Assembly (NCBI RefSeq): GCF_004354915.1
Contig: NZ_SMSI01000001.1
Coordinates: forward strand, 248,001-312,000
Direction of reading: 5' to 3'
Origin: Pseudohoeflea suaedae
Lineage (GTDB): Bacteria > Pseudomonadota > Alphaproteobacteria > Rhizobiales > Rhizobiaceae
Length of the DNA: 64,000 nt
In this document: piece by piece, positions 1 through 11,378 of the stretch
Numbering within the stretch: position 1 is the first letter of the stretch
Layout: each line of letters opens with the position of its first letter
Made by a program: the position numbers and the translations under genes
Notes under the pieces: model-generated
Seen by the model: only the letters and a program-made list of their open reading frames with translations
Databases searched by the model: none
Told to the model about the DNA's origin: nothing

Positions 1-1218
1 GGGCTGTTTCTCGACATTTCAGGCTGCGCCCATCTCTTTGGCGGCGAGCGCGCGCTCTTGGCCGACTGCATGGCCCGGCTTTTCCATCTCGGCTTCGAGG
101 CCAGCGCCGCGATCGCCCCCAACCCCGCTCTGGCCTGGGCGCTGGCCCGCCATCATCCCGGCCGCATCGCCACCCCGGCCGACATCGCGAAGATCATGCC
201 CGGCCTGCCTGTCGCGGCACTTCGCCTGCCTTCTGAAGTGTCCGCGGCACTTTCCCGTCTCGGTCTCAAGCGCGTGGGTGATCTGGTCGATGCCCCCCGC
301 GCACCGCTCACCCGCCGCTTCGGTCGCGAGCTTCTCGGCCGGATCGACCGGATGAAAGGCCTCGACAGCGAGCCGATCTCGCCGCGCCGCCCGGTTGCCG
401 ACATCATGAGCGAACGCCGGCTCGGCGAACCCGTCAGCGACATCGATGCGATCGGCGAACTGGTCGGACGGCTGGCCGCCAACCTCAAGGAGACATTGGC
501 CGAACGCGGCGCCGGCGTAAGGCGCGCCGAACTCAGGCTCTTCCGGGTCGACGGCGCGGTGCGGCGGATTGAGGTCGGCACCGCCCGGCCATTGCGCGAT
601 CCCGCCCGCCTCTGCCGTCTGTTCGCCGAGCGCCTGGCCTCCATCGGCGAGGATTTCGACGCCGGTTTCGGCTTCGAGATGATCCGTCTTTCGGTCCCCG
701 TCTTCGAAACGCTGTCCGACGCGCAGGCGGATTTCGACGGCCGCGGCACGGACAAGGCCGGCTTCCACGATCTCGCCGATCGATTGGCAGCCCGTCTCGG
801 CCCCGCCCGGGTCCTTCAGCCCATCCCCCGCGACAGTCACATCCCCGAGCGCGCGATGACGCATCTGCCTCTTACTTCCCGAAAAGGGCCCACATGCGCC
901 GTTCCGCTTGCGCCGGCCTCTGCGGCCGCACGGCCTCTGCGGCTTCTCTCCCGCCCCGAACCCGTAACGGCAGTGGCTGCGGTTCCCGAAGGTCCGCCGG
1001 TCATTTTCAGCTGGCGCAATGCCCGCCACCGCGTCGGCCGCGCCGAGGGACCCGAACGCATCGCAGCGGAATGGTGGAGCGAGGGTGAGGATGCGCTGAC
1101 CCGCGACTATTACCGTGTCGAGGATGAGGCCGGCCGCCGCTACTGGCTGTTTCGCGAGGGACTTTACGAACGGGAACCCGGCACTCCGCGCTGGTTTCTC
1201 CACGGCCTCTTCGTCTGA
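1..1218 (+). CDS. imuB: ImuB-type inactive Y-family polymerase, 3' part (5' truncated by window edge)
   Basis: This is the C-terminal part of ImuB, the Y-family-like protein that links ImuA and DnaE2 to the beta clamp during SOS mutagenesis. The reading frame is open from base 1, and the first visible residues include the family motif DISGCAHLFGGE. It continues through the little-finger region (RLGLKRVGDL, RRFGRELLGRIDR) to a C-terminal tail ending in WFLHGLFV. About 405 residues are present, so only roughly the first 100 are missing. dnaE2 starts 9 bases after its stop, the usual imuA-imuB-dnaE2 layout; imuA should lie to the left of the window. LexA control is expected but the promoter is outside. 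ImuB proteins usually lack the catalytic acidic residues, which cannot be checked here because the N-terminus is missing. Confidence 0.93.
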   Translation, partial: GLFLDISGCAHLFGGERALLADCMARLFHLGFEASAAIAPNPALAWALARHHPGRIATPADIAKIMPGLPVAALRLPSEVSAALSRLGLKRVGDLVDAPRAPLTRRFGRELLGRIDRMKGLDSEPISPRRPVADIMSERRLGEPVSDIDAIGELVGRLAANLKETLAERGAGVRRAELRLFRVDGAVRRIEVGTARPLRDPARLCRLFAERLASIGEDFDAGFGFEMIRLSVPVFETLSDAQADFDGRGTDKAGFHDLADRLAARLGPARVLQPIPRDSHIPERAMTHLPLTSRKGPTCAVPLAPASAAARPLRLLSRPEPVTAVAAVPEGPPVIFSWRNARHRVGRAEGPERIAAEWWSEGEDALTRDYYRVEDEAGRRYWLFREGLYEREPGTPRWFLHGLFV

Positions 1219-1227
1219 GGCCGGCGG

Positions 1228-4200
1228 ATGCGCGCTCCGGCACCGGCGCCGCAGGCCGAGACCTTCGCGGAATTCGGCCTGCGCAGCAATTTCTCCTTTC
1301 TCGAGGGCGCCTCCCACCCCGAGGAACTGGCGGTCATGGTCGCCCGCCTCGGCCAGCGCCGTTTCGGACTTGCCGACCGCAACACGGTCGCCGGGGTGGT
1401 GCGCGCCCATGTGGCGGCCCGCGAATCCGGCCTCGTCTTCCATCCCGGCACCCGTCTTTGCTTCTCCGACGGCACGCCGGACATTCTCGCCTATCCGAAA
1501 ACCCGCGCCGGCTGGGCACGGCTCTGCCGCCTGCTCACCTGCGGCAATCTCCGCGCCGCAAAAGGGGCCTGCACGCTTTATCTGCAAGACCTTCTCGACT
1601 GGGGCGAGGAACTCAATCTCGTCGTGCTGCCGGGCGCCGGAGCCGGCTTCGGCGACCCGGAATCGGGCAATGATCCGGACAAGAAACTGGGAGAGCTGCT
1701 CCGGCAGTTGAAGGACGCTTGTGCCAGCGCGGTCCGGCTGGCGCTTGTTCCGGCGCATGACGGCCATGACCGGATCAGGCTGGCCCGTCTGTCGCGCATT
1801 GCCCGGGCCGCGCGTGTGAAAACCATCGCCAGCAACGACGCGCTCTGCCACGATCCGGCTCGCCGCGCCGACCAGCACGTGCTGACCGCCATCCGCCACC
1901 ATGTGACCCTCGATCGCGCAGGACGATTGCTTTCCGCCCATGGCGAGCGCCATCTCAAGGCTGCGGCCGAGATGGTCTATCTCCTGCGCGATTACCCCGA
2001 GGCGCTCGGCGAAACCCTGCGTTTCGCACGCGAACTGACATTCTCGCTCGATGAATTGCGCTATCAGTATCCCGACGAGAAGCTCGGCGAAGGCACTGCG
2101 CAGGAACATCTCGCAAGGCTCGCCGGGGAAGGCGCCCGGAGACGCTACGGAGAAAACGTGCCGGAGCGGGTGGAGCGCCAGATCGCCCACGAGCTCGAAC
2201 TGATCGCCGAACTCGAATACGCGCCCTATTTTCTCACCGTCTGGGACATCGTCCGTTTCGCGCGGTCGAAAGACATTCTCTGCCAGGGCCGCGGCTCGGC
2301 GGCCAATTCTACCATCTGCTACTGCATCGGCATCACCGAGGTGGACCCGACCTTCGCCGACCTTCTCTTCGAACGCTTCATCTCGCCCGAGCGCCGCGAG
2401 CCGCCCGATATCGACGTCGATTTCGAGCATGAGCGGCGCGAGGAGGTCATCCAGTACATCTATGAGCGTTACGGCCGCGACCATGCGGGGCTCGCAGCGA
2501 CCGTCATCTGCTACCGCGCCCGGTCCGCCGCCCGCGAGGTCGGCAAGGCCTTCGGCCTGTCCGAAGACGCGATCTCGGCGCTGTCGGGCTCGGTCTGGGG
2601 CTGGTCGTCCGAGGCGATGGGCGAGCGCGAGGCGAAGATCGCGGGCCTCGACACCGCCGACCGCACCACACGGCAGGTGCTCGATCATGCCGCGCGGCTG
2701 AGCGGCTTTCCGCGCCATCTCTCCCAGCATGTCGGCGGTTTCGTGATCACCCGCGACCGGCTCGACGAGGTGGTGCCGCTGATGAACACCGCCATGGAGG
2801 GCCGCACCATGGTGGAATGGGACAAGGACGATCTCGATGCCCTCGGCATCCTCAAGATCGACATCCTGGCGCTCGGCATGCTCACCTGCCTGGCGCGCGG
2901 GCTCAAGATGCTGGCCTCCCATTATGAAAAGCCGCTGAGCCTCGCCACGATCCCCAAGGAAGACCCCCGCGTCTACGCCATGATCCAGCGCGCCGACACG
3001 ATCGGCGTCTTCCAGATCGAAAGCCGCGCCCAGATGAGCATGCTGCCGCGCCTCAGGCCCAGGGATTTCTACGATCTCGTCATCGAGGTGGCGATCGTCC
3101 GCCCCGGGCCGATCCAGGGCGACATGGTCCACCCCTATCTCAGGCGCCGCGAGGGCAAGGAACCGGTCAGCTATCCCAAGGAGGAACTGCGCGCCGTGCT
3201 CGGCAAGACGCTCGGCGTGCCGCTGTTTCAGGAACAGGCGATGAAGATCGCCATCGTCGCCGCCGGCTTCACCCCGTCGGAGGCCGACCGGTTGCGCCGT
3301 GCCATGGCCACCTTCCGCCGCGTCGGCACCATCCACACCTTCCAGAGGAAAATGATCGACGGCATGGTCGCCAATGGCTACGAAAAACAGTTCGCGGAAC
3401 GTTGCTTCCAGCAGATCGAGGGATTTGGCGAATACGGTTTTCCCGAAAGTCACGCCGCCTCTTTCGCGCTTCTGGTCTATGCCTCCTCCTGGATGAAGGC
3501 GGTCTATCCGGATGTCTTCTGCGCGGCGATCCTCAATGCTCAACCGATGGGATTTTATGCGCCCGGCCAGCTGATCCGCGACGCCCGCGAGCACGGCGTC
3601 GAAATCCGCCCGGTCGATGTGAACCTCTCGGACTGGGATTGCACGCTCGAGCAGGCCTGTTTCGATCCTGCAGCCATCGCCCCCCGCCATGCCGGCATGC
3701 GCGACGTCATCAAAAGCCATCATGCGGTGCGGCTCGGCTTCCGGCAGGTCAAGGGCTTGGCCGAGGCCGACATGGCGCGACTGGTGGAAATGCGCGGCGC
3801 GGGCTACGATTCCGTTCGCGACCTCTGGCTGCGCGCCGGCCTGTCGCGTGGCACCGTCGAACGATTGGCCGATGCGGACGCATTCTCCTCGCTCGGGCTG
3901 TCGCGCCGCGAAGCACTCTGGGCCGCCCGCGCGCTCGATCCGGCGGCAGCTTCCGAGCACCTGCCCCTCTTCGAGAGGACGGCGGCGCCATTGCCCGAGC
4001 TCGAGGCCGAGATGCGCCTGCCCGCCATGCCGCCCGGCGAGGAAGTCATCAACGACTACCGCTATCTTTCCTTTTCGCTGAAGGCCCATCCGGTCAGCTT
4101 TCTGCGCGCGCGCCTTTCCGGTCAGGGGATCGTTCGGAACCAGCGGCTCGAAAGCCTGCGGACCGGTCAGCGCACCATCGTTGCGGGGCTGGTTCTGGTG

Positions 4201-4656
4201 CGGCAGCGCCCGGGTTCGGCCAAGGGCGTGATCTTCATGACGATCGAGGACGAGACCGGGGTGGCCAACATCATCGTCTGGCCGAAGACCTTCGAGACAT
4301 TCCGGCGCGAGGTGCTGGGCGCCCGGCTGATCCGGGTCGAGGGGCGGCTGCAGAACGAATCCGGTGTCATCCATCTCGTCGCCGACCGGATCGCCGACAT
4401 CTCGGGCAAACTGGCCTGGCTCGACGCCGATCACGATCCGAGATCAGCGGATATCGAAAGTCTCGCCCGTGGCGACGAGGTGCGCCGGCCGGTGATGGAA
4501 AACCGCATGTTCCGGAAATCGGGCGCGCAGGCGGCCCGCAAGCTCAAGGCGGCAAACCCGCCTCCGGCCACCCCCTCCCGGGAGCCGCCTCCTGCCCTTT
4601 CCGAACCGGCGAGCGAAGTGGCCCGGGTCATGCCGAAGGGGCGGAATTTTCACTGA
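1228..4656 (+). CDS. dnaE2: Error-prone DNA polymerase III alpha subunit DnaE2 (ImuC)
   Basis: This is the catalytic polymerase of the ImuABC translesion mutasome. The 1142-residue protein starts with a PHP domain ([22 protein letters not shown] near residue 13), followed by the C-family palm with the catalytic aspartates in PDIDVDF (D394, D396, D398) and the metal-binding region [14 protein letters not shown] near 735. A C-terminal OB-fold follows ([21 protein letters not shown]). The length is slightly above that typical of DnaE2. It is translated directly after imuB (9-base gap), which distinguishes it from the replicative dnaE. The ATG at 1228 was chosen because it follows the imuB stop and leads directly into the conserved N-terminus. 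The gene converges on purH, 95 bases downstream. Confidence 0.95.
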   Translation: MRAPAPAPQAETFAEFGLRSNFSFLEGASHPEELAVMVARLGQRRFGLADRNTVAGVVRAHVAARESGLVFHPGTRLCFSDGTPDILAYPKTRAGWARLCRLLTCGNLRAAKGACTLYLQDLLDWGEELNLVVLPGAGAGFGDPESGNDPDKKLGELLRQLKDACASAVRLALVPAHDGHDRIRLARLSRIARAARVKTIASNDALCHDPARRADQHVLTAIRHHVTLDRAGRLLSAHGERHLKAAAEMVYLLRDYPEALGETLRFARELTFSLDELRYQYPDEKLGEGTAQEHLARLAGEGARRRYGENVPERVERQIAHELELIAELEYAPYFLTVWDIVRFARSKDILCQGRGSAANSTICYCIGITEVDPTFADLLFERFISPERREPPDIDVDFEHERREEVIQYIYERYGRDHAGLAATVICYRARSAAREVGKAFGLSEDAISALSGSVWGWSSEAMGEREAKIAGLDTADRTTRQVLDHAARLSGFPRHLSQHVGGFVITRDRLDEVVPLMNTAMEGRTMVEWDKDDLDALGILKIDILALGMLTCLARGLKMLASHYEKPLSLATIPKEDPRVYAMIQRADTIGVFQIESRAQMSMLPRLRPRDFYDLVIEVAIVRPGPIQGDMVHPYLRRREGKEPVSYPKEELRAVLGKTLGVPLFQEQAMKIAIVAAGFTPSEADRLRRAMATFRRVGTIHTFQRKMIDGMVANGYEKQFAERCFQQIEGFGEYGFPESHAASFALLVYASSWMKAVYPDVFCAAILNAQPMGFYAPGQLIRDAREHGVEIRPVDVNLSDWDCTLEQACFDPAAIAPRHAGMRDVIKSHHAVRLGFRQVKGLAEADMARLVEMRGAGYDSVRDLWLRAGLSRGTVERLADADAFSSLGLSRREALWAARALDPAAASEHLPLFERTAAPLPELEAEMRLPAMPPGEEVINDYRYLSFSLKAHPVSFLRARLSGQGIVRNQRLESLRTGQRTIVAGLVLVRQRPGSAKGVIFMTIEDETGVANIIVWPKTFETFRREVLGARLIRVEGRLQNESGVIHLVADRIADISGKLAWLDADHDPRSADIESLARGDEVRRPVMENRMFRKSGAQAARKLKAANPPPATPSREPPPALSEPASEVARVMPKGRNFH

Positions 4657-4751
4657 CGGCCCCCCACAAGGGATGGAGCCGTCAGAAAAGGCGATCGGCA
4701 AAAGCCCGCGCCATGGCACCTGCCCGGCGGGACCGTCCGGTGCCGTCCGGA

Positions 4752-6365
4752 TCAATGCCGGAAATGGCGCATGCCGGTAAACACCATGGCGATGCCCGCT
4801 TCGTCGGCGGCGGCGATCACTTCGGCGTCGCGCATCGAACCGCCCGGCTGGATGACCGCGGTCGCCCCGGCTTCCACAGCCGAGAGAAGCCCGTCGGCGA
4901 AGGGAAAGAAGGCGTCGGAAGCGACCACGCTGCCCTTGGTCAGCATGCCGGCTTCACCGGCGGCTTCGGCTGCATCCTGCGATTTGCGCGCAGCGATCCG
5001 GGCCGAATCCACCCGGCTCATCTGGCCCGCGCCGATACCGACGGTCGCGCCGTCCTTCACATAGACGATGGCATTGGACTTGACGTGCTTGCCGACCTTG
5101 AAGGCAAACAGGAGGTCCTCGATCTCCTGCTCGCTCGGCGCCCGCTTGGTCACCACCTTGAGATCGTCCCTGGTGATCACGCCATTGTCGCGGCTCTGCA
5201 CGAGCAGCCCGCCCGAAACGCTCTTGTAGGCCATGCCGGGTGCTGCGGGGTCCGCCAGCGCGCCCGTGACGAGCAGGCGCAGATTCTTCTTGGCGGCAAT
5301 CACCTTGCGTGCGTCATCGCTGACCGAAGGCGCGATGATCACCTCGGTCATCAGCTTGACGATTTCCTCGGCCGTCTCACCGTCGAGCTCGCCATTGAAG
5401 GCGATGATGCCGCCGAAGGCCGACACGGGATCGCAGCGCAGCGCCTGGCGATAGGCATCCAGCAGCTTATCGCCCACGGCCACGCCGCAGGGGTTGGCAT
5501 GCTTGATGATGGCGCAGGCCGGCCTGCCACCGCCGAACTCGCTCACCAGTTCGAAGGCTGCATCGGTATCGTTGATGTTGTTGTAGGACAGCTGCTTGCC
5601 TTGAAGCAGTTCGGCCGTCGCCACGCCCGGACGGCTGTTTCCGTCGACGTAGAAGGCCGCGCTCTGGTGCGGGTTCTCGCCATAGCGCATGACGTCGCGC
5701 AGCGAGCCGCCAAAGGCGCGATGGCGCGGAGCCTCCAGGGCCAGGGCCTCGGCAAACCAGCCCGAAATGGCCGAATCATAGGCCGCGGTGCGCGCATAGG
5801 CGAGAGCAGCGAGTTCCTTGCGCAGTCCGAGCCCGAGCGCGCCGCCGTCGGCCTCGATCGCATCGGCGACCCGGTCGTAATCGGCGGGATCTGTCACGAT
5901 CCCGACATAGGCATGGTTCTTGGCCGCCGCGCGGATCATCGCCGGACCGCCGATGTCGATATTCTCGACCATGGTGGCATAGTCGCCGCCCGAGGCACGG
6001 ACTTCCTCGAACGGATAGAGATTGATCACCGCCAGATCGATCGCGCCGATATTGTGCGCCTCCATGGCCGAGATGTGCTCGGCATCGTCGCGGATGGCCA
6101 GCAGGCCGCCATGAACGCCGGGATGGAGGGTCTTCACGCGGCCATCCATGATTTCCGGAAAACCGGTCAGTTCGGAAACGTCGCGCACGGTCAGTCCGGC
6201 CTCGGCGATCGAACGGGCGGTGCCGCCCGTCGAGACCAGTTCGACGCCCGCCTTCGACAGCCGCGTCGCAAATTCGATCAGGCCGGTCTTGTCGGAAACC
6301 GAAAGCAAAGCCCGCTTGACCTGCACCCGCTCGGGGGCCGGATAATTCTTGGAAATGACAGCCAT
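4752..6365 (-). CDS. purH: Bifunctional AICAR transformylase / IMP cyclohydrolase
   Basis: PurH carries out the last two steps of IMP synthesis: formylation of AICAR with 10-formyl-THF, then ring closure to IMP in the cytoplasm. The 537-residue protein has the N-terminal MGS-like cyclohydrolase domain ([42 protein letters not shown]) and the C-terminal transformylase domain ([13 protein letters not shown] near 228, [13 protein letters not shown] near 285, and [11 protein letters not shown] near 485). The length is normal for the family. The start has an AGGGA sequence about nine bases upstream. It lies downstream of the minus-strand group htpX-rsmB-heparinase, separated by a 145-base gap in which I see no clear element, so co-transcription is possible but not shown. 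Confidence 0.97.
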   Translation of the reverse strand: MAVISKNYPAPERVQVKRALLSVSDKTGLIEFATRLSKAGVELVSTGGTARSIAEAGLTVRDVSELTGFPEIMDGRVKTLHPGVHGGLLAIRDDAEHISAMEAHNIGAIDLAVINLYPFEEVRASGGDYATMVENIDIGGPAMIRAAAKNHAYVGIVTDPADYDRVADAIEADGGALGLGLRKELAALAYARTAAYDSAISGWFAEALALEAPRHRAFGGSLRDVMRYGENPHQSAAFYVDGNSRPGVATAELLQGKQLSYNNINDTDAAFELVSEFGGGRPACAIIKHANPCGVAVGDKLLDAYRQALRCDPVSAFGGIIAFNGELDGETAEEIVKLMTEVIIAPSVSDDARKVIAAKKNLRLLVTGALADPAAPGMAYKSVSGGLLVQSRDNGVITRDDLKVVTKRAPSEQEIEDLLFAFKVGKHVKSNAIVYVKDGATVGIGAGQMSRVDSARIAARKSQDAAEAAGEAGMLTKGSVVASDAFFPFADGLLSAVEAGATAVIQPGGSMRDAEVIAAADEAGIAMVFTGMRHFRH

Positions 6366-6510
6366 GTCGCGCGTCCCTGTCGCCGACCCGTTCAGGACCG
6401 GCCTTTCATGTGTGTGAGGATGGCGCGGGAGTTAGCACATCGCCCGTGTGCTGCAAACCGCCAAGGCCGGGCTTTTGCCATGCAAATGGACGCAGTTTGC
6501 GGGGTAATTT

Positions 6511-8211
6511 TCAGTCCCGGCCCGAAACGCGCGAAAAGCTCCAGCGGATCTCCGCGGTCTCGACGGGTTGAAAGGCAATCGCGATCTGTCTGCACGCACG
6601 CGGACCGGCCAGATCTGCGAAATGCACGTCGTCCTCGATCTCCGGCCGGACTTCGGTGCAGTTGAACGACCAGCTTTCGCCGTCGCCCGCCGTCATCAGG
6701 ATCGTCCCGTCATCATGCTGATGGATGGCTACATTGGGGTGAACATGGAAACGGGCGACGGCCTGATCGCGGTCATCCCGCGGCATCGCCCTTCCCCCGA
6801 CACGGAATATCCGGTCCCGGCCGGTCAGCATCCGCCCATCCGGCGAAAGGATGATTTCGCGCTGGTGCAGCTTGTCGTAGGGACTTGCATAGCCGTCATG
6901 GGTGGCGGCAAAGCCGATGGTTCCGTCGGACTTGTCGAGGTTCTCGATTTCGACCTTCGAAACCCCGCCGACCACAACAGGCCCGAGAAAGGCCGAGTGC
7001 GAATAGCGCAGCGAAGACGAATCGTTGAGGGTGACCGTCGAGTGAGCCGCCGTCATCCGCGCGAAGTCGCTATGCAGCCGATTCACGTGAAACGGTCCTC
7101 CCGCATTGACGATGAAGCGCGCGCCGCCCGAGGAGAGTTCGAAGGAATTGCAGCCGGCAAAGGCGCTGCGCGACAGGCCTCCGGTCGGTGGCGGGCCGGT
7201 ATCGGCGATCACCACCGTCGGTCCCGCAGCCAGTCGCTGGAACCGGGAATGGGGTGCCTCGCGGAACGGCACACCCGAGGAATCGTCATAGCGCAGAACG
7301 GCGAACAATGCGTTGGCCGAAGCCATGGTCGCGCCGTTGAAGAGCGACAATTCGCCGTTGGAATGGCGGAAGAATTTCAGTGCCGCGAAGATGCGGTCGA
7401 TTCCGGGCGTCATCCGCGGCGGCAGGCGCGACCCGACATTCACATAGGTCTGCCTCAGCGGCAGAAGATCGGTGAGCAGGTTGAGGAGCACCTGCGGGTT
7501 GCGCGAAACATGCCCGCCATCGGGAAGGATCTGCCGCGCGATCTCCTCGTCGAGATGCCGGGCCGCTCCCTTGATGGCATTGCCGCTGACGGGCAGGCAG
7601 AGGCTCGACATGGCAAGCGCGATCCGTGCCCTGAACCGCGCCTCCCCCGGAGCGATGCCTGGCGCGACATGGCGCAGAAACCGCACCTGCAGGGCGATCG
7701 ATTTGAGAAAACGCCGGTAGAACCCGTGATCGGCGCCGCGCAGCACCACCGGCGAATGAGAGAACCAGGCAATCAGACGGGTGGAAAGGATGTCCGGCCG
7801 AAAGGATTGCGAGTTGAGCTGCCGGCCATGGGCGGCAATCCAGTCATCGACCAGGCTGCGCGCGTTCGCCGCCGCAAGATCGTGGTTGGCGGCACGCATG
7901 TGACGCAGCCAGCCGAATCCGTGAAGCTCTTCGAAAAAGCCGGGTGTCGGAGCGTCCAGCTGGAACGGCGATTCCCCCTCGGTATCGAGAAGCGTGCCGG
8001 CAAACGGAAAGCGGCCATAATAGATTTCGGTCGCGATATGGGGGTCGGCCACGCGCAGGTCGATCGGCGCGACGATGAGCCGGTTTGGCACAGTGCCCGC
8101 GAAACGCACGGCCGAAATCCGCCCGAGCGCCAGCCTGCGCGAAAAACGCTGCCAGGCTTCGGTGACGTAAAATCCCGTCGTGCGGCGACTATCGGCGAGC
8201 GAAAAGGTCAA
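6511..8211 (-). CDS. Heparinase II/III family protein
   Basis: This 566-residue protein has the alpha/alpha-toroid N-terminal half typical of polysaccharide lyases (ADPHIATEIYYGRFPFAG, then WLRHMRAANHDL). The heparinase II/III C-terminal beta-sheet domain follows (GGARFIVNAGGPFHVNRLHSDFARMTAAHSTVTLNDSSS near 370-410). No clear signal peptide is seen, and the substrate cannot be predicted; the rhizobial proteins found beside rsmB and purH are of unknown specificity. The frame opens with a TTG at 8211. A nearby ATG is in a different frame that stops quickly, so either the TTG is used or a further start is misplaced. A parS-like sequence lies inside the coding region at 7079-7094. Confidence 0.82.
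   Translation of the reverse strand: MTFSLADSRRTTGFYVTEAWQRFSRRLALGRISAVRFAGTVPNRLIVAPIDLRVADPHIATEIYYGRFPFAGTLLDTEGESPFQLDAPTPGFFEELHGFGWLRHMRAANHDLAAANARSLVDDWIAAHGRQLNSQSFRPDILSTRLIAWFSHSPVVLRGADHGFYRRFLKSIALQVRFLRHVAPGIAPGEARFRARIALAMSSLCLPVSGNAIKGAARHLDEEIARQILPDGGHVSRNPQVLLNLLTDLLPLRQTYVNVGSRLPPRMTPGIDRIFAALKFFRHSNGELSLFNGATMASANALFAVLRYDDSSGVPFREAPHSRFQRLAAGPTVVIADTGPPPTGGLSRSAFAGCNSFELSSGGARFIVNAGGPFHVNRLHSDFARMTAAHSTVTLNDSSSLRYSHSAFLGPVVVGGVSKVEIENLDKSDGTIGFAATHDGYASPYDKLHQREIILSPDGRMLTGRDRIFRVGGRAMPRDDRDQAVARFHVHPNVAIHQHDDGTILMTAGDGESWSFNCTEVRPEIEDDVHFADLAGPRACRQIAIAFQPVETAEIRWSFSRVSGRD
7079..7094. other. Weak parS-like site inside heparinase gene
   Basis: The sequence CGATTCACGTGAAACG matches 13 of 16 bases of the parS consensus TGTTTCACGTGAAACA and keeps the central TTCACGTGAA palindrome. 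It lies about 25 kb left of the proposed oriC. It is the weakest of five such sites and is constrained by coding, so ParB binding is uncertain. Confidence 0.4.
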
Positions 8212-8322
8212 ACATTGAGGTCCCTGGCTGCAAGTCCGTTCCCGACCGGGAAAACAATTTGCAAAATCACGGACTGTCCACGTCCCGTCTAGCAGTGGAC
8301 CGATTTGGTTAACAATAGGTTT

Positions 8323-9741
8323 TTATCGATGTATCAAGATGACAGCGTAAAACCCGTCCATGCCCCCGATCTGGGGGATGTCGGCCGCAAGCATGGCAGG
8401 ATGTGTGCGCACCTCGCCGCGTGCGGTGATCGCGCCTTCGAGACCCGGCAGAAGCTCCGGCGACACGGGCGAAATCGTCCACTCCGGATGATCGGCGAGA
8501 AAATTCGAGATCATCTCCTCCCCCTCTTCCGGATCAAGCGAACAATTCGAGAAGACCAGTGCGCCGCCCGATCTGACCAGCGTCACCGCATGGTCGACCA
8601 GACTGCGCTGGACGCGGGCAAGCTTGGTGATGTCTTCGGCCGACTTGGTCCAGACCACATCGGGGTGACGGCGCACCGTACCGGTGGACGAACAGGGCGC
8701 GTCGAGCAGAACGGCGTCGAATCCAGCCTCGTCGCTCACCTTCTCCGCCCGGTCCTTGCGGGTATCGGCGGAAAGCCCGAGCCGGGCGAGATTGCCCTCG
8801 AGCCGTTTCAGCCGGCTGGCTGACTGGTCGAACGCCACGACATCGCCGCCGGCGAGAATGAGCTGTGCGGTCTTGCCGCCGGGCGCGGCGCAGAGATCGG
8901 CAACCCGCTTGCCCGCAAGCGATCCGAACAAGCGGGCCGGTATCGCGGCGGCCGCGTCCTGCACCCACCAGGCGCCCTCATCGAAGCCGGGCAGGTCGGA
9001 GACCGGCGGGCCGCCGGGCGCAATGCGCACCGTGCCCGTCGGAAGAACGGTGCCGCCGAGCCTCTCGGCCCAGCCCGCGGCATCCTCGCGCACGGTCAGA
9101 TCGAGGGGCGCTGGCACTTTCAGAGCCTCCGCGATCGCCGCGACCGTGGCCGCGTCATAGGCGCAGCGCAATCGCTCCATGAACCATGCCGGAAAGGGAT
9201 CGGTGGCATCCGCCACCCTGGCCGGCAGCGTGTCGCGCTCGCGGATCAGCCGCCGCAGAACCGCGTTGACCAGCGAGGCGAAGCGGCGATTGCGCGGATC
9301 GGCATCGGCCTGGCTGACGGCAAGATCGACGGCCGCGTGATCGGCCACGTCGAGGTGAAGGATCTGCGCGATCGCGATTGCGAGAAGGTGACGCAGCGAG
9401 CGGGCGCCGGCAGGCAGCGGCTTTTCGGTCAGCCCGTCGATGATCGCATCGATGACGGTGAGATGGCGCAGCGCGGTCAGCAGGATCGCACGAACCAGAC
9501 CGCGGTCGGACTCCGAAAGCGCCAGGAAATGCGGATTGCCGTGTTCGCGGTCCAGAAGCCCGTCGAGCGACGCCTTGCCGTCGACCACCGCGCCCAGAAG
9601 GCGGGTTGCGGCGATGCGGGCCTGCAGCCCCGGCTTGGCATCATGGCGCGACTGGTCGCGATCCCGGCGGTTCGAGCGTGCCCTGCCGCGCCCCTTGCCA
9701 TCGGCCTGCCTCGCAGGCCCGTTCGACTTTGCTTCGGTCAA
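8323..9741 (-). CDS. rsmB: 16S rRNA m5C967 methyltransferase RsmB
   Basis: RsmB methylates C967 of 16S rRNA using S-adenosylmethionine. The protein has a lysine/arginine-rich N-terminal extension (residues 1-35), an NusB-like RNA-binding domain (about 40-170) and a Rossmann methyltransferase domain with [10 protein letters not shown] (282-291). The two RNA m5C methyltransferase cysteines are C350 in DAPCSSTGT and C400 in [12 protein letters not shown], the release and catalytic cysteines of the family. The start used here is TTG at 9741; its second and third bases fall within the htpX stop (TTGA overlap of four bases), suggesting translational coupling. A later start cannot be excluded because the basic leader is not conserved. 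Confidence 0.92.
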   Translation of the reverse strand: MTEAKSNGPARQADGKGRGRARSNRRDRDQSRHDAKPGLQARIAATRLLGAVVDGKASLDGLLDREHGNPHFLALSESDRGLVRAILLTALRHLTVIDAIIDGLTEKPLPAGARSLRHLLAIAIAQILHLDVADHAAVDLAVSQADADPRNRRFASLVNAVLRRLIRERDTLPARVADATDPFPAWFMERLRCAYDAATVAAIAEALKVPAPLDLTVREDAAGWAERLGGTVLPTGTVRIAPGGPPVSDLPGFDEGAWWVQDAAAAIPARLFGSLAGKRVADLCAAPGGKTAQLILAGGDVVAFDQSASRLKRLEGNLARLGLSADTRKDRAEKVSDEAGFDAVLLDAPCSSTGTVRRHPDVVWTKSAEDITKLARVQRSLVDHAVTLVRSGGALVFSNCSLDPEEGEEMISNFLADHPEWTISPVSPELLPGLEGAITARGEVRTHPAMLAADIPQIGGMDGFYAVILIHR

Positions 9742-10697
9742 GACCAGGGCCCGCGACGTGAACCACCTTCACGCCCCCAGGGGCCGGACGCGGGACCGGT
9801 CGCTTGGGTGCGCGACCACGGACCTTCGGCGGCCTCCGCCTGCGGCGATCGGGGCGACATTTCAGCCGCCATCTTCTTGAGCGCGGCGATGCGGTTCTCG
9901 GTCGCCGGGTGCGTGGAGAACAGATTGTCCATGTTTTGGCCGTTCAGGGGATTGATGATGAACATATGGGCCGTCGCCGGATTGCGTTCGGCCTCCTCGT
10001 TGACCACCCTTTTGGCCCCCATGGCGATTTTCTGCAAGGCCGAAGCGAGCCACATCGGATCGCCGCATATTTCAGCCCCGCGCCGGTCGGCGGAATATTC
10101 GCGCGTCCGGCTGATCGCCATCTGCACCATTGCGGCGGCAAGCGGGGCCACGATCATGGCGACGAGCACGCCGATGATGCCGAGACCGTTATTGTTGCGG
10201 TTGCCGCCGAAGAAGAAGGCGAAATTGCCGAGCATGGAAATCGCACCGGCGAGCGTGGCCGTGATCGTCATGGTCAGCGTATCGCGGTGCTGCACATGGG
10301 CGAGTTCGTGCGCCATCACGGCCGCCACTTCCTCGTTGCTGAGCGCATGCAGCAGGCCGGTGGTGGCGGCAACCGCGGCATTTTCGGGGTTGCGGCCGGT
10401 GGCGAACGCATTGGGCTGCGGATTGTCGATGACGTAGACCTTCGGCATGGGCAGGCCGGCATTCTGCGCGAGGTCCGCCACCATGTGGTAGAATTCCGGC
10501 GCCGTGCTGGCATCGACCTGCACGGCATTGTGCATGCGCAACACCATCTTGTCGGCGTTCCAGTAGGAAAACAGGTTCATGGCCGCTGCGATCACGAAGG
10601 CGATCATCATGCCGCCGCTGCCGCCGATCAGGTAGCCGGCACCCATGAAAAGCGCGGTCATAAATGCCAGAAGCATGGCCGTGCGAACGAGGTTCAT
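9738..10697 (-). CDS. htpX: Zinc metalloprotease HtpX
   Basis: HtpX is an inner-membrane M48 metalloprotease that degrades misfolded membrane proteins. From the chosen start the protein is 319 residues. It has two N-terminal membrane helices ([19 protein letters not shown] and [18 protein letters not shown]), the zinc motif HELAH (H130, E131, H134) and a second hydrophobic pair ([15 protein letters not shown] and [18 protein letters not shown]). It also carries the downstream glutamate motif [13 protein letters not shown]. The frame extends upstream to 10754, but ATG 10697 has a GGAG ribosome-binding site seven bases away and begins at the conserved MNLVRTAML, so the 19-residue extension was rejected. 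It overlaps rsmB by four bases. Confidence 0.96.
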   Translation of the reverse strand: MNLVRTAMLLAFMTALFMGAGYLIGGSGGMMIAFVIAAAMNLFSYWNADKMVLRMHNAVQVDASTAPEFYHMVADLAQNAGLPMPKVYVIDNPQPNAFATGRNPENAAVAATTGLLHALSNEEVAAVMAHELAHVQHRDTLTMTITATLAGAISMLGNFAFFFGGNRNNNGLGIIGVLVAMIVAPLAAAMVQMAISRTREYSADRRGAEICGDPMWLASALQKIAMGAKRVVNEEAERNPATAHMFIINPLNGQNMDNLFSTHPATENRIAALKKMAAEMSPRSPQAEAAEGPWSRTQATGPASGPWGREGGSRRGPWS

Positions 10698-10787
10698 CCG
10701 TTTTCTCCGGTTCCTGCGCCCTCGCCCGGACTGGCCACGGCGCTTCGGTTCCATTAGAAAATGGGTAAGACATGAGGTTTGTTCAAT

Positions 10788-11009
10788 ATGACTGATGGAA
10801 CCGAGAGCCCGGACGAAACCGCCGGGCAGGCCGAACCGAAAAGGGTTCTACCCGCGGCAGCCACGCGCGCCCTCGCCGAAGCCGCGGCACGGCGCGAGAA
10901 AGCAGAAGCCGACAGGCTGGAAGCCGAACGCGAAGTCGGCGGCCGCGGCGGCGCCGATCCCGCCCGCTACGGCGACTGGGAAATCAACGGCCGCGCGATC
11001 GATTTCTAG
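10788..11009 (+). CDS. DUF1674 / SDHAF4-like succinate dehydrogenase assembly factor
   Basis: This 73-residue protein ends in [23 protein letters not shown], the hallmark of the DUF1674 family, whose mitochondrial relative SDHAF4 helps assemble flavinylated SdhA. The N-terminal half is charged and alanine-rich ([21 protein letters not shown]), probably helical or disordered. ATG 10788 was chosen because GAGG lies ten bases upstream; the in-frame TTG at 10779 is directly against that sequence and is unlikely. It is divergent from htpX across 90 bases. The SDH role is inferred from the family; no sdh genes are in this window. Confidence 0.85.
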   Translation: MTDGTESPDETAGQAEPKRVLPAAATRALAEAAARREKAEADRLEAEREVGGRGGADPARYGDWEINGRAIDF

Positions 11010-11122
11010 GTGCATGGCCGCAACCGGATACAATCTTTAATTGTTACATTATCATAGAATAATTTAAGGTTGCAATTATGGCCTCGGCCTGTTTCACTGC
11101 CCAGGTGGAAGAGGGAAATCTC

Positions 11123-11269
11123 ATGTTTTATCGAGCTCTGATTTATTCGCTTGCCGTCCTGTTGTCGTTCTCAAGCGCATCCGCGCATGGCGGCGGGTGC
11201 AGGAAAAGCTCGCCCCCGGGCCAATGCTGCCACATGGACAACAGCACCGGAAACGTTCACTGCCACTAG
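11123..11269 (+). CDS. Small secreted YHYH-type cysteine/histidine peptide
   Basis: A 48-residue protein with a clear signal peptide (FYRALIYSLAVLLSFSSASA, cleavage expected after ASA-H). The short mature part is rich in Cys and His (HGGGCRKSSPPGQCCHM) and ends in NVHCH. This resembles the YHYH family of small exported proteins with the terminal pattern G-x-Y/V-H-C-H, which may bind metal. The ATG at 11123 has a good GAGGG sequence about nine bases upstream. An AT-rich stretch at 11030-11070 probably holds its promoter. Function is unknown; metal binding is inference from composition. Confidence 0.7.
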   Translation: MFYRALIYSLAVLLSFSSASAHGGGCRKSSPPGQCCHMDNSTGNVHCH

Positions 11270-11378
11270 GATTACAGGCGCGGGACGATGAACAGGTGGG
11301 AACATATCGCTTGCGCTCCATCCTTCCCCGTCGCCCTACCCTACCGTCCCCATTTGCCCGCTCACGAAGCGTTAACGC

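Noticed and set aside
19-4434. A 1471-codon minus-strand frame antisense to imuB and dnaE2, plus similar long antisense frames over acs, prpE, leuS, ahcY and hslUV
   Set aside because: High GC content makes long open antisense frames common. They lack recognisable domains, have Arg/Ala/Gly-rich composition and lie over well-supported genes.
4653-4685. Inverted repeat CTGACGGC / GCCGTCAG at the dnaE2 stop codon
   Set aside because: It has no T-run on either strand and a long loop, so it is not a convincing terminator.
3402-6665. A 1087-codon plus-strand frame running from within dnaE2 across purH
   Set aside because: It overlaps two clear genes on both strands, has no recognisable motifs and is a GC-driven open frame.
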